DNA of 64,000 bases, taken from Paraburkholderia sp. DHOC27 (lineage in GTDB: Bacteria > Pseudomonadota > Gammaproteobacteria > Burkholderiales > Burkholderiaceae). Position numbers and translations under genes: made by a program. The stretch's first letter is position 1. Each line of letters opens with the position of its first letter. A model generated the notes under the pieces. That model did no database searches. It worked only from the letters and a program-made list of their open reading frames with translations, and was not told the origin of the DNA. This document shows, piece by piece, positions 1 through 9,263 of this stretch. The DNA lies in the NCBI RefSeq assembly GCF_003429005.1, contig NZ_QVQV01000001.1, positions 675,864 to 739,863 on the forward strand. The letters are read 5' to 3'.

Positions 1-1191
1 GCAAAAAGTCTGACGAAAATCTGGTTGGGCGGCTTGAAACGCCTGATTGCCATCCAGAGCAAGCACGCCCGCGATTCGGTCAAGCGCACCGCCGCGCGTC
101 CGGCTCGCCCGGCCGGCAAAGTAACGGCCAAGCTCAAGCCCGTCAAGGCGACCCCCAAGCTCCGCACCCCCGCCAAACGTGAAACGCCGCGTCCGGGTGC
201 GCGCGAATCGCGCGTGCGTCCGCGTGCTGCGGCCTGGGCGAGCGGCGCGTGGACCCGTTCGTTTCACTCGGCGCCGGCCGCGCCGGGGCGGCTCGTCAAT
301 CATCTGCAATACGGTCTGTATGTGCCGTCCGGACACACCGCCGGGCCGCTGCCGCTGGTCGTCATGCTGCATGGCTGCAAACAGTCCATCGAGGAATTCG
401 CGGAAGGCACCCGCATGAATCTGCTCGCCGACCGCTACGGCTTCGCGGTGGTGTATCCCGAGCAGTCCAAGCATGTGCACGCGCATCGCTGCTGGCACTG
501 GTATGACGCCAGCGAGACCGCCGGCGGCGCCGAGGCGCGCGCGGTCGTGTCGCTGGTCGATGCGCTGGTGGCCGAGCATGGTTTCGATGGCGAGCGCGTC
601 TATGCGGCGGGGCTGTCGGCGGGGGCGGGGCTCGCCACGCTGCTGGCCACTCACTATCCCAACCGGTTCGCCGCCGTGGCCATGCATTCGGGACCGGCGT
701 TCGGCGAGGCGCGCTCCGGCATCGTCGCGATGGATGTCATGCGCCGTGGGGCGCGTCAGGACCCCGTGGCGCTGATCGACGAGGCCGTCGATGTCGCCGC
801 TTACCCCGGCATGCCCGCCATCATCATCCACGGTGACGCGGATCACGTTGTTGCGCCGGTCAACGCCGAGCAATTGACTACGGAGTTTTTGCGTCTGAAC
901 CGCCTGCTCGACGCAGAAGGCGACCGTAGGGCGGGAGAAATGCGCGAGGAGCGCAAGGCGGGCGTGGTGACGCGTGATTACGTGCGCAGCGGACGGCGCG
1001 TGGTTCGCCTGTGCCACGTCCAGGCTCTCGGTCACGCCTGGAGCGGCGGCGACGATGCGATTCCGTTCCACTCGTCAAAAGGACCGGATGCCAGTGCGTT
1101 GATCTGGGAGTTTTTCAAGCATCAGCGCCGGGTGGCGAAGCCATTGGAAGCAGAGCAGGTCACGGCGCGGGCGGCTGCGGGCGGGCGTTGA
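1..1191 (+). CDS. PHB-depolymerase-family esterase, 5' end cut by window
   Basis: The frame is open from the first base, so the true start probably lies just outside the window; an in-window TTG at 25 is a poorer choice because conserved-looking residues precede it. The first ~75 residues are basic and rich in Arg, Lys, Ala and Pro. After that comes an alpha/beta-hydrolase domain of the LpqC/PHB-depolymerase type: an MLHGCKQS oxyanion-hole region near residue 123, the nucleophile elbow GLSAG near residue 205, an acid in GDADHVV near 280, and the catalytic His in LGHAWSGG near 345. The family hydrolyses short polyhydroxyalkanoate or similar esters. The substrate and the cell location of this protein cannot be read from the sequence. 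No signal peptide is visible in the portion present. Confidence 0.88.
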   Translation, partial: AKSLTKIWLGGLKRLIAIQSKHARDSVKRTAARPARPAGKVTAKLKPVKATPKLRTPAKRETPRPGARESRVRPRAAAWASGAWTRSFHSAPAAPGRLVNHLQYGLYVPSGHTAGPLPLVVMLHGCKQSIEEFAEGTRMNLLADRYGFAVVYPEQSKHVHAHRCWHWYDASETAGGAEARAVVSLVDALVAEHGFDGERVYAAGLSAGAGLATLLATHYPNRFAAVAMHSGPAFGEARSGIVAMDVMRRGARQDPVALIDEAVDVAAYPGMPAIIIHGDADHVVAPVNAEQLTTEFLRLNRLLDAEGDRRAGEMREERKAGVVTRDYVRSGRRVVRLCHVQALGHAWSGGDDAIPFHSSKGPDASALIWEFFKHQRRVAKPLEAEQVTARAAAGGR

Positions 1192-1276
1192 TCGACCCGC
1201 AAGCCCGGCGCGGGGCCGAAATCCGGCCACAACGCGGTAAAAACGAGACATAGAGGAACGCTTCGGAAAAGATCGC

Positions 1277-1305
1277 TTGGCAACCCCTAGGGTTTTCCCT
1301 ATAAT
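1277..1305 (+). promoter_or_regulatory. Sigma-70 promoter of the DUF3563 gene with embedded inverted repeat
   Basis: TTGGCA at 1277-1282 and TATAAT at 1300-1305 are separated by exactly 17 bases, a near-consensus housekeeping promoter 49 bases before the next start codon. The spacer carries TAGGG-tttt-CCCTA (1288-1301), which overlaps the -10 box. A further related AACCCTAG lies downstream at about 1326-1333. An inverted repeat in this position is where a repressor would bind; that is inference. Confidence 0.8.
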
Positions 1306-1353
1306 ACGGGTTATCCACTAGGCAGTAACCCTAGATCTTATGCGAGGTACATC

Positions 1354-1530
1354 ATGTTTCTCATTAGCCGCCTTTTCCTGTTCCTGACGAAGTCCGCTGA
1401 CCAAGTTGCCAAAGAGCGTAGCGACGCTTACCTGGCTGAAGCCACGGATCTGTACGACCTCGAATTCCGTATGCGCAAGCTCGATCGCGAAGCGGCCGTT
1501 CGTCAACCGTCGTGGATGACCCAGCACTAA
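1354..1530 (+). CDS. DUF3563 family small protein
   Basis: A 58-residue protein beginning MFLISRLFLFLTKSADQ, with a hydrophobic N-terminus followed by a charged helical stretch (ATDLYDLEFRMRKLDRE) and a C-terminal PSWMTQH. I recognise it as DUF3563, a family of about 50-60 residues found mainly in Burkholderiales whose function is unknown. The strong promoter at 1277-1305 suggests high expression. It stands alone: the esterase upstream ends 162 bases earlier and the next real gene is on the other strand. The length matches the family and no alternative start fits better. Confidence 0.85.
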   Translation: MFLISRLFLFLTKSADQVAKERSDAYLAEATDLYDLEFRMRKLDREAAVRQPSWMTQH

Positions 1531-1620
1531 GTTTTCGCGCTGGACGAATCGTCGGAAAGCCACGGTTCGTGTATGTGAGTACTTGCTAATGTTGTAAATG
1601 ACTCGCTTCGGCTCCGAGAT

Positions 1621-1773
1621 TTAGCTCGCCGAGCGAGTGAGGCCATGACGAAGCCGTCGCGCCTCGACACGCTGTATGCATTCGAATGCACGCGCGTGAA
1701 TTGCATGACCGTGATTCGCATGAACGTGATTGATCGCACGTCGTGGTAGATTCACAAAGATGATCAGCATCAT
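1621..1773 (-). CDS. Possible 50-residue His-rich peptide downstream of phrB
   Basis: On the minus strand an AAAGGAGA ribosome binding site lies 4 bases before ATGATG at 1773, only 18 bases past the photolyase stop codon. The frame runs 50 codons to TAA. Residues 13-27 read INHVHANHGHAIHAR, an alternating His pattern encoded by imperfect 15-bp DNA repeats at 1696-1740. The good ribosome binding site and tight spacing support translation with phrB; the repeat origin, the Arg-rich tail and the lack of a recognised family argue against it. Treat it as a candidate only. Confidence 0.25.
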   Translation of the reverse strand: MMLIIFVNLPRRAINHVHANHGHAIHARAFECIQRVEARRLRHGLTRSAS

Positions 1774-1791
1774 CCTGTCTCCTTTGGCCGA

Positions 1792-3291
1792 TCATTTGCC
1801 AAAGCGCGCCAGCGTCCGCTCTCGCGCTTCCGCGTGATCCACGATCGGCACCGGGTAGTCTTCACCCAGCGTCACGCCAAATTCAGCCAAGCGCTCAACG
1901 CCTGCCATCCACGGCGCGTGAATCCACTTGGGCGGCACCTTGTCCAGTTGCGGCAAGTAGCGCTTGATGAAGCGCCCCTCCGGGTCGAATTTCTCCGATT
2001 GCGTCACTGGATTGAAAATCCGGAAATACGGCTGGGCATCACAGCCTGTCGACGCCGCCCACTGCCAGCCGCCGTTATTCGCTGAAAAATCAAAGTCATT
2101 CAACAACTCCGCGAAATAACGTTCGCCGAGTCGCCAGTCTATTCCCAGATCCTTCACCAGAAAGCTCGCTGTCACCATGCGTAGCCGGTTGTGCATGTAG
2201 CCGGTCTGGTTCAGTTGCAGCATCGCGGCATCCACCAGCGGATAGCCCGTGCGCCCGTCGCACCATGCGGCGAATGCCTCGTTCGCGTGCCGGCCTTTCT
2301 CCCAGCGCAGCGAGTCGTACTCGGCCTTGAAGGCTGCACCGCTTGCCAGCTTCGGATGGTGAGACAGAATCATGAAGTAGAAGTCTCGCCAGATGAGCTC
2401 CGACAGCCACGTCGCAGCGCCTTGTCCATCCGGTTGCAACGAAAGTTCATGCGCGAGTCGCGCGAGTGTGCGAATCGAGATCGTCCCGAAACGCAGGTGC
2501 ACGGAGAGATAGCTCGGCCCCTTCGCGGCGGGAAAATCGCGCCGCTCCGCGTAGCTGTCGATGCGGCTTTTGAAATCATCGAGCAGATGTTTGGCGCCGC
2601 TCGCGCCGGTCGGGATCTTTAGCTCGGCCAGATTGCTGGGCGCGAAACCGAGCTGCTTGAGCTTGGGCAGGCCGTGGTCGAGTTTCGCGGGTGGCTTGGC
2701 GAAATGCTTCTTGTACGACTCGACCGGATACGGCTTCAGGTCGAACGCGTTGAGTTCTTTCAACCACGCGTTCTTATAAGGCGTGAAAACCGAGAACGGC
2801 TTGCTTTGGCCAGTGAGAATTTCGTCACGCTCGAAGATCACCTGATCCTTGAAGGTAAGCAGTTCACGCCCTTGAGCAGCGAGCTGTTCCCGTACCGCCT
2901 CGTCGCGCTCCGCGGCCACCGGCTCGTAATCGTGATTGGTAAAGACGGCTTCGACTTCGAGTTGCGCGGCGAGCGAAGGAATCGCTTCACGCGCGTCGCC
3001 ATGCATCACGATCAGTCCGCCGCCGTGCTTGCGCAACGCCTGGTCGAGTTCCTCGAGCGTTGCCAGGATGAAGTCGATACGCCTATCCTGGGGCGTCTCT
3101 TTCGGATGACTCGCGTGCCATACGTCGATGATCGGTTGCAGGATCGGCGTGTCGAAGACGAACACGCACCAGACCCGCTGGCAATGCTTCAAGGCGTAAT
3201 AGAGCGCGGCGTGATCGGTGGCGCGCAGATCGCGGCGGAACCAGACAAGGCCGGTGTCGAAATCGGAGTTCAGGCGGCGGACGCGCGTCAT
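1792..3291 (-). CDS. phrB: Deoxyribodipyrimidine (CPD) photolyase
   Basis: A 499-residue light-driven DNA repair flavoprotein that splits cyclobutane pyrimidine dimers. The N-terminal antenna-binding domain starts at about residue 13 (GLVWFRRDLRATDHAAL). The C-terminal FAD domain carries WRDFYF, TGYPLVDAAM, MHNRLRM and the family hallmark NNGGWQWAASTG followed by DAQPYFRIFNP. This is the class I arrangement as in E. coli PhrB and the length is usual. I place the start at ATG 3291 (MTRVRRLNSD); the reading frame continues upstream to 3423, but those residues are not conserved in type. It is divergent from the TPR gene at 3473, leaving about 180 bases for both promoters. Confidence 0.95.
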   Translation of the reverse strand: MTRVRRLNSDFDTGLVWFRRDLRATDHAALYYALKHCQRVWCVFVFDTPILQPIIDVWHASHPKETPQDRRIDFILATLEELDQALRKHGGGLIVMHGDAREAIPSLAAQLEVEAVFTNHDYEPVAAERDEAVREQLAAQGRELLTFKDQVIFERDEILTGQSKPFSVFTPYKNAWLKELNAFDLKPYPVESYKKHFAKPPAKLDHGLPKLKQLGFAPSNLAELKIPTGASGAKHLLDDFKSRIDSYAERRDFPAAKGPSYLSVHLRFGTISIRTLARLAHELSLQPDGQGAATWLSELIWRDFYFMILSHHPKLASGAAFKAEYDSLRWEKGRHANEAFAAWCDGRTGYPLVDAAMLQLNQTGYMHNRLRMVTASFLVKDLGIDWRLGERYFAELLNDFDFSANNGGWQWAASTGCDAQPYFRIFNPVTQSEKFDPEGRFIKRYLPQLDKVPPKWIHAPWMAGVERLAEFGVTLGEDYPVPIVDHAEARERTLARFGK

Positions 3292-3472
3292 GCGTATCAA
3301 TCCATGAAAGTTGATGTGCCACATCTTGAGAACACACGGATGCGCACGGTTGGGCTGCTGGAAGATATCATTGGTTGCACCGTCATACGCGCACACACTT
3401 GCCAGCCTGCGAGCATTTCGCAAGAACTGTTCCGTCAGCGCGGCGATTCTCGCGTCACTTCCGATTCAAGCC

Positions 3473-5008
3473 ATGTCAGCCAGTTCATCATCAGCCTCCG
3501 ACGCGTGCTCAGCGTGGTACGAACGCGCCTCTGCCGAATATCAAGCGGGGCGTTACGAAGCCGCGCTCGAGGCACTGGACCATTTCTTCGCGTTGAATAG
3601 TACGCACGCCGACGCGTTTCATCTGCGCGGCCTGGTGTCGTTCGCGCTGGGTGACGGCGCTGCGGCTGAACGCTGGATCACGCGCGCTGTCGAGATCCAA
3701 CCCCAGGCCGTTTTTTTCAACAGCCTGTGCGTCGTGCAGACGAATCTGCGAGCACTTCCGGATGCAGCGCGAAGCGCTCAACAAGGTATTCAATTCGAAC
3801 CAAACGTGCCGGTGCTCCACTACAACCTGGGGCTCGCGTTGCAACTGCAAGGCCAACTCGAGGAAGCGGCCGTCAGCTACAAGCGGACGCTTGAACTCGA
3901 ACCGGAGCACGCGGCGGCCTGCAACAACCTGGGCACAGTCTTGCGCGCGCTAGACGATCTGACCGGCGCCGCATGGCATTACCAGCGCGCCACGGTGCTC
4001 GATCCGAACAATCTCGAAGCCCGTAGCAATCTGGGTCACGTGTTGCTGGCGTTGGGACGCTATGAAGAGGCATGGCCTTTGTTTGAAGACCGCTGGGCCG
4101 GTGCGAGAACCTTGATCGACCAGGCGGGGGCGGGGCGCCCGGATCTACCGTTGCCGCAGTGGAAAGGCCACGGGCACGACGCAGCGAGCCAGCGCCTGCT
4201 GGTATTCCATGAACAGGGTTACGGCGACAGCCTGCAGTTCGTGCGTTATCTGCCGCTGGCACTTGCACGATTCTCTCGTGTTGGCTTTGTTTGTCCGAAG
4301 CCATTGCGGCGATTGTTCGAAGAGTCTTTATGCACGCGCTGGCCGGGGCTGTCGTTGCTCGACGATTTTCCCGAGCAGTTCAGCGAGTGGGACTGGCAAT
4401 GTCCGCTGTTATCGCTACCGTTGGCGTTCGCGACCCGGCTGGACATGGTCCCTGCTGCGATACCCTATCTGTACGCGGAGCCGTCACGTTCAGCACAGTG
4501 GGCTGCGCGACTGGCTGACCTGCCCGGAGCCGATCTGCCGCGCGTGGGACTGGTATGGGCGGGCGGCAACTCCGGCTGGAGCGCCGACGCCGCGCGCAGT
4601 CTCACGCCCGCGCAGATCGAGCCGCTGCTGTCGCTGCGTCACGTGCGCTGGATCAGTCTGCAAAAGACCGACGACGCGACCAAACGCATGGCGCCCGACG
4701 ATGCAAGCGGCTTGCTGGACTGGATGGATGAAATCACGGATTTCGCCGACACCGCAGCGCTGATCGACAATCTGGATCTGGTTATCTCGGTGGATACCTC
4801 GGTGGCGCATCTCGCCGCGGCGATGGGCAAGCCGGTGTGGCTCATCAACCGCTTCGCCGGATGCTGGCGCTGGCTGCGCGGTCGCGAGGACAGCCCGTGG
4901 TATCCGACGGTGCGGCTGTTCACGCAACAACAGCGCGGCGACTGGAGCGACGTGCTCGCCCGTCTCGAAGCGGCGCTGGGTGCAGGGTCGCTGCCACCGC
5001 CCGTGTGA
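3473..5008 (+). CDS. TPR-repeat protein with C-terminal glycosyltransferase-9-like domain
   Basis: A 511-residue protein. The first ~200 residues are tandem TPR units (for example YEAALEALDHFFALNSTHADAFHLRG, split here as YEAALEALDH and HADAFHLRG, and PEHAAACNNLG), which form a helical protein-interaction scaffold. From about residue 235 the fold resembles GT9/heptosyltransferase-like enzymes, with LVFHEQGYGDSLQFVRYLP, RVGLVWAGG and the late motif LDLVISVDTSVAHLAAAMG, the typical nucleotide-sugar-binding region. Such fusions are common in Burkholderia and are thought to glycosylate proteins or cell-surface structures; the acceptor here is unknown. The start at ATG 3473 (MSASSSSASDAC) is chosen over an in-frame upstream ATG at 3311, which would overlap the photolyase promoter region. 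Confidence 0.85.
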   Translation: MSASSSSASDACSAWYERASAEYQAGRYEAALEALDHFFALNSTHADAFHLRGLVSFALGDGAAAERWITRAVEIQPQAVFFNSLCVVQTNLRALPDAARSAQQGIQFEPNVPVLHYNLGLALQLQGQLEEAAVSYKRTLELEPEHAAACNNLGTVLRALDDLTGAAWHYQRATVLDPNNLEARSNLGHVLLALGRYEEAWPLFEDRWAGARTLIDQAGAGRPDLPLPQWKGHGHDAASQRLLVFHEQGYGDSLQFVRYLPLALARFSRVGFVCPKPLRRLFEESLCTRWPGLSLLDDFPEQFSEWDWQCPLLSLPLAFATRLDMVPAAIPYLYAEPSRSAQWAARLADLPGADLPRVGLVWAGGNSGWSADAARSLTPAQIEPLLSLRHVRWISLQKTDDATKRMAPDDASGLLDWMDEITDFADTAALIDNLDLVISVDTSVAHLAAAMGKPVWLINRFAGCWRWLRGREDSPWYPTVRLFTQQQRGDWSDVLARLEAALGAGSLPPPV

Positions 5009-5056
5009 GGCCCGGCAGGCCAGGCGCCAACCTCGAAACGAGGAATGTGCGCCGCT

Positions 5057-5863
5057 TCAACTCGCGGACGTCGTCGGCAGATCCGGCGTATCGGGCGTTT
5101 GCACACCGAAGCAGCCCCGATACGTCGCATAGAACGAGCAGTACATCATGGCGAGGATGATCATCGAGGCGGGCATCATCACGGCGATCGCAAAGTCACC
5201 GGCGCCGAGTGCCTGCATCAGCGCCGACAACCCGATCGACACCGTAATCGCCACCGCGAACCACAGCGCCGCAAAAACGATAAACGCGCCACGGTTGCGC
5301 CAGCAACTGACGAGGCTGAAAAACATCGCCTTCACGGGCGGCACGTCGTGCCACGCCGCGAGAATGGGCGAGAACCAGAACAGCATCGCCACGGGAATGT
5401 AGAACGCGAGCGCCGTCATGAAGGCCAGCGTGATGTTGCTGTTCCCGATCTGGTCGGGGTCCACAGACGCCGCGCCCACCATGACCTTCAGCAGCGTGCC
5501 GCCGTCGGCGAGCGCCGAACCGGCCAGCACCAGCGTCATCGCGATGATGTACAGCACCCCGAGCAACAACAGACGCTTGCTCACCACGCTGCCGTAGGAA
5601 CGGAAGCCGTCCACGAGAATGGTCGGAAACACCGGCTTGCCGGCGATGGTGTCGCGGCACGCCGCCATGAAGCCAACCGCCACGCCTGGAATGAACACCA
5701 GCGGCAGCACGCCACCCACGACCGGGATCTGCGCCATCAGCGTCATCACCAGCAGGTAAGCGAAGAACAGCGTCAGGAAGGCAAGCGGGTTCTTGCGGAA
5801 CAGCCAGATGCCTTGCCGGAACCATACATAACCGGTCTTCGCGGGGACTTCAATTAATTGCAT
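5057..5863 (-). CDS. BPSS1780-family inner membrane protein
   Basis: A 268-residue polytopic membrane protein with about six hydrophobic segments. The N-terminus [18 protein letters not shown] and the pattern [11 protein letters not shown] are typical of the BPSS1780 family of Burkholderiales membrane proteins, whose function is unknown. Its ATG lies 10 bases inside the end of thrB, so it is translated from the same message and probably coupled to it. The C-terminus is short and polar ([10 protein letters not shown]). Confidence 0.85.
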   Translation of the reverse strand: MQLIEVPAKTGYVWFRQGIWLFRKNPLAFLTLFFAYLLVMTLMAQIPVVGGVLPLVFIPGVAVGFMAACRDTIAGKPVFPTILVDGFRSYGSVVSKRLLLLGVLYIIAMTLVLAGSALADGGTLLKVMVGAASVDPDQIGNSNITLAFMTALAFYIPVAMLFWFSPILAAWHDVPPVKAMFFSLVSCWRNRGAFIVFAALWFAVAITVSIGLSALMQALGAGDFAIAVMMPASMIILAMMYCSFYATYRGCFGVQTPDTPDLPTTSAS

Positions 5864-6849
5864 GAGGTATGGATGCCAGGAAGTGCCACGCCAGCAAGGC
5901 GTTCGCGCAAAATGCGCTCGAAATGGCCGGGGTCGTGCGGTTTGAGCAATTCGGCCGCGCGCGGCAGATGAAAATCATACAGGCGCGAGACCCAGAAACG
6001 ATATGCACCGGCGCGCAGCATGTCGCCCCAGTGCCGGTTTTCTTCAGGCGTGAACGGACGCACCGTCTGATAGGCGCGCAGCATGGCCTCCATGCGCGCG
6101 TCGTCGAGTTTGCCGGTGGTGAGATCGACGCACCAGTCGTTGACGGTCACCGCCACATCGAACAGCCACTTGTCGCAACCGGCAAAATAAAAGTCGAAGA
6201 AGCCGCCCAGGCGCACTTCGTGGCCGCTGTCCGGCGCGGCGTGCGCGAATAGCACGTTATCGCGGAACAGGTCGCAGTGGCATGGACCTTCGGGCAACGC
6301 GGCGTAGTCGGCGGAAGCGAAAAACGCCTGCTGATGCGCCAGCTCCGAGGTCAGCAACTCGCTTTGCGCAGGGCTGAGAAACGGCAGCACGGCGGGCACG
6401 TTTTCCTGCCACCACGGCAGGCTGCGCAGATTCGGTTGATGACGCGCGTAGTCCCGCCCGGCGAGATGCATACGCGCCAGCATCTGGCCCACTTCGATGC
6501 AATGCTCGACGCCCGGGGCAAGTTCCGGTGCGCCGTCCAGCTTGGTGACGATTGCGGCCGGCTTGCCGTGCAGCATGCCGAACAGGCTGCCGTCCTCGCG
6601 CGGCATGGGGTCGGGCACCGGCACGCGGTGAGCCGCCAGGTGCTGCATCAGATCGAGGTAGAAGGGCAACTGCTGCGCCGTCAGCTTTTCGAAAATCGTC
6701 AGGACGTATTCGCCGCGCGTCGTCGTCAGGAAGAAGTTGCTGTTTTCAATACCGGACGTGATGCCACGAAACTCGACGACGTCGCCGAGATCGTAATGCT
6801 GCATCCATTCTGCAAGTTGGGATTCGGTGACAGCGGTGAAGACAGCCAT
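5854..6849 (-). CDS. thrB: Homoserine kinase, type II (ThrB)
   Basis: A 331-residue enzyme that phosphorylates L-homoserine with ATP in threonine synthesis. It belongs to the aminoglycoside-phosphotransferase-fold class of homoserine kinases, not the GHMP class of E. coli. The N-terminus has [23 protein letters not shown], the nucleotide-binding region; the catalytic loop is [13 protein letters not shown] near residue 191 and the metal-binding Asp is in [10 protein letters not shown] near 217. It is the upstream member of a two-gene unit with the BPSS1780 protein, overlapping it by 10 bases. Confidence 0.93.
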   Translation of the reverse strand: MAVFTAVTESQLAEWMQHYDLGDVVEFRGITSGIENSNFFLTTTRGEYVLTIFEKLTAQQLPFYLDLMQHLAAHRVPVPDPMPREDGSLFGMLHGKPAAIVTKLDGAPELAPGVEHCIEVGQMLARMHLAGRDYARHQPNLRSLPWWQENVPAVLPFLSPAQSELLTSELAHQQAFFASADYAALPEGPCHCDLFRDNVLFAHAAPDSGHEVRLGGFFDFYFAGCDKWLFDVAVTVNDWCVDLTTGKLDDARMEAMLRAYQTVRPFTPEENRHWGDMLRAGAYRFWVSRLYDFHLPRAAELLKPHDPGHFERILRERLAGVALPGIHTSCN

Positions 6850-7112
6850 GCGGGAAACGTCGGATCAGGTGGTGGGGCTGGCGCAATGCGGCCAGTGCGG
6901 CGAGCTAAACGTCAAAAGTGGCGAGGTGAAGGCGAGCGGTTCAAGTGATCGATCAGCCAGTCGGATGTCAGCGGGCGGTCATCAGACAGTCAGCGCACGG
7001 TCATCAGGCCCTCGCCAGATCGTGCTGGCGCCGGCAGGCGGCAGGCCTGTAACGAGCGCGCCACCTGCTTCGTGATGGACTGTGCCCCGCCGCGGTTTCC
7101 CTCGCGATCAGC

Positions 7113-7508
7113 TCAGTAGGACAGGCTCACGGACGGCAGCCGCTGGCTCGGCTGGCCGTTGATTTGCGCGGACGGCGATGAATCGAGCGGCGCGCCCATG
7201 TGATAGCTGGTGCCGAAATTCGAGTGCACGTTGATTTCGACCGGCTTGCCTTTATCGCGGTATTCCGTGATCTCGGTGCCGTTCGGGCTCTTTTCGTAGA
7301 AGCTCGGCAGGCGCGGCTGGTTGATCTCGACCTTCGAACTGACCTCGGCGGCCGGCCGGTTGATGGCCTTGAGGTCCGGCAAACCGGCCCGTTCGTTGGC
7401 GGACATGGGTTCGTCGGCGGGCGGTGGCGGGTCCACAGGCTCGGCGGCCATCGCGGTGTTGGCGACGACGAGTGCCAGCGCAACAGCGATGGGAAGGAGC
7501 GGCTTCAT
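7113..7508 (-). CDS. DUF2782 domain protein, secreted
   Basis: A 131-residue protein with a signal peptide (MKPLLPIAVALALVVANTAMA, cleavage after about residue 22). A Pro-rich linker follows (PPPPADEP), then a C-terminal domain with NGTEITEYRDKGKPVEINV and a following GTSYHM, the pattern of DUF2782. In this family the domain is thought to be periplasmic; function is unknown. It lies 263 bases upstream of thrB on the same strand and is divergent from amn. That gap (6850-7112) holds short imperfect repeats of GGTCATCAG and no gene that I can support. Confidence 0.82.
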   Translation of the reverse strand: MKPLLPIAVALALVVANTAMAAEPVDPPPPADEPMSANERAGLPDLKAINRPAAEVSSKVEINQPRLPSFYEKSPNGTEITEYRDKGKPVEINVHSNFGTSYHMGAPLDSSPSAQINGQPSQRLPSVSLSY

Positions 7509-7701
7509 GGTGATTCTCCAATAAGGTGTCCCGATTCTAGCAAATGCGCATCCGGCGCGGGCTATCGGGCGTCATCCCTTATTTTGCGCCGCTTTGGCGC
7601 GCTTCGGGCGCAAATGTGGCGAACCGCGTTTGGTCCGTCCCCGAACATCAATACGGTAAATTTCCGTGGTAATGTCGTTGCATCAAGCGAGGGAAATGAC
7701 G

Positions 7702-9228
7702 ATGAACAACAACACCAATCAACGCGCGGTGACGACACCCGCCAATGAGTTCCCGACTGAGGCCTTCGACGACGCCGCCCAGGCCGTCACGCATCTATCT
7801 GCCATTTACGAAGCAAATACGTCGTTTCTGCGCGACGCGTTTGCGCGCTACCGCCGCAACGAACCGTTCGAGCAGCGCGTGCGCGCCTGTTACCCGTTCG
7901 TCAGAGTCCGCACGGAAGTCAACACACACATCGACTCGCGCCGCTCGTACGGTTTCGTGGCCGGCCCGGGCGTGTTCGAAACCACCGTGACGCGGCCGGA
8001 TCTGTTCGGCAACTATTATCGTGAGCAACTGCGGCTGTTGACGAAGAACCATCACGTGCAGATCGAGGTCGGCGTTTCCGATCAGCCCATCCCGATCCAT
8101 TTTGCTTTCGCGGAAGGCATTCACCTGGAAGGCGATCTGGATCGCGAACGTCTGTTTGGGCTGCGCGATGTGTTCGACACGCCGGACCTGCGCTTCCTCG
8201 ACGATCGCATCGTCAACGGCACGTATGAACCGGACGCGGGCGACCCGCACCCGCTCGCGCTTTTCACGGCGGCGCGGGTCGACTTTTCGCTGCATCGCCT
8301 GAAGCACTACACGGCGACCTCGCCCACGCATTGCCAGAACTACGTGCTGTACACGAATTACCAGTTCTATATCGACGAATTCATCAAGCTCGGCCGCACG
8401 ATGATGGCGCACACGGACGACGCCGAACTGCGCACGTACCGCAGCGAGTACACGTCGTTCGTGGAGCCGGGTGACGTGATCACCTACAACGCCAATCTCG
8501 GCGATCAGGAAGTGGAAGGCACGGCCCCGCCGCGTCTGCCGCAAATGCCCGCGTACCACCTGAAGCGCGCCGACGGCAGCGGTATCACCATGATCAACAT
8601 TGGCGTGGGGCCGTCGAACGCCAAAACGATCACCGACCATATCGCCGTGCTGCGTCCGCACGCGTGGATCATGCTCGGGCACTGCGCCGGTCTGCGCAAC
8701 ACGCAGCGCCTCGGCGACTACGTGCTCGCGCACGGCTATGTGCGCGAGGATCACGTGCTGGACGACGATCTGCCGTTGTGGGTACCGATCCCGGCGCTAG
8801 CCGAAGTGCAGGTGGCGCTGGAGCGCGCGGTGGCGCAGATCACGCAGCTCGACGGCGTCGAACTCAAGCGCGTGATGCGCACCGGCACGGTGGCGAGCGT
8901 CGATAACCGCAACTGGGAGTTGCGCGATCATCGCGAGCCGGTGCAGCGTTTGTCGCAAAGCCGCGCCATTGCGCTCGACATGGAAAGCGCGACGATCGCC
9001 GCTAACGGCTTTCGTTTCCGTGTGCCTTACGGCACCTTGCTCTGCGTATCGGACAAGCCGCTGCACGGCGAGCTGAAACTGCCTGGCATGGCGGATCAGT
9101 TCTATCGCGCCCAGGTCGACCAGCATCTACAGATTGGCGTGAAGGCGATGGAACTGCTGCGCATGAACGGCTTGCATCGTCTGCATAGTCGCAAGCTGCG
9201 CAGCTTCGCCGAGGTGGCGTTCCAGTAA
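7702..9228 (+). CDS. amn: AMP nucleosidase
   Basis: A 508-residue enzyme that hydrolyses AMP to adenine and ribose 5-phosphate. The C-terminal half is a purine-nucleoside-phosphorylase-like fold: GVGPSNAKTITDHIAVLRPH, MLGHCAGLRN, and late residues DMESATIAANGFRFRVPYG with LLCVSDKPLHGE. The N-terminal half is the AMP-specific regulatory domain. I choose ATG 7702 (MNNNTNQ) because GAGGG at 7689-7693 sits 8 bases before it; an in-frame ATG at 7696 would be too close to the ribosome binding site. Length is close to the E. coli enzyme (484). Confidence 0.93.
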   Translation: MNNNTNQRAVTTPANEFPTEAFDDAAQAVTHLSAIYEANTSFLRDAFARYRRNEPFEQRVRACYPFVRVRTEVNTHIDSRRSYGFVAGPGVFETTVTRPDLFGNYYREQLRLLTKNHHVQIEVGVSDQPIPIHFAFAEGIHLEGDLDRERLFGLRDVFDTPDLRFLDDRIVNGTYEPDAGDPHPLALFTAARVDFSLHRLKHYTATSPTHCQNYVLYTNYQFYIDEFIKLGRTMMAHTDDAELRTYRSEYTSFVEPGDVITYNANLGDQEVEGTAPPRLPQMPAYHLKRADGSGITMINIGVGPSNAKTITDHIAVLRPHAWIMLGHCAGLRNTQRLGDYVLAHGYVREDHVLDDDLPLWVPIPALAEVQVALERAVAQITQLDGVELKRVMRTGTVASVDNRNWELRDHREPVQRLSQSRAIALDMESATIAANGFRFRVPYGTLLCVSDKPLHGELKLPGMADQFYRAQVDQHLQIGVKAMELLRMNGLHRLHSRKLRSFAEVAFQ

Positions 9229-9263
9229 AACCTGGGCTGACGGTAGGACCCAGGGCCCAGAAC

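Noticed and set aside
5045..5857. 270-codon plus-strand frame over the BPSS1780-type gene
   Set aside because: Composition of His, Arg and Gln runs is a shadow of the minus-strand membrane protein.
5854..6849. thrB as an aminoglycoside phosphotransferase
   Set aside because: The fold is shared, but the N-terminal GIENSNFF pattern and the housekeeping context fit type II homoserine kinase.
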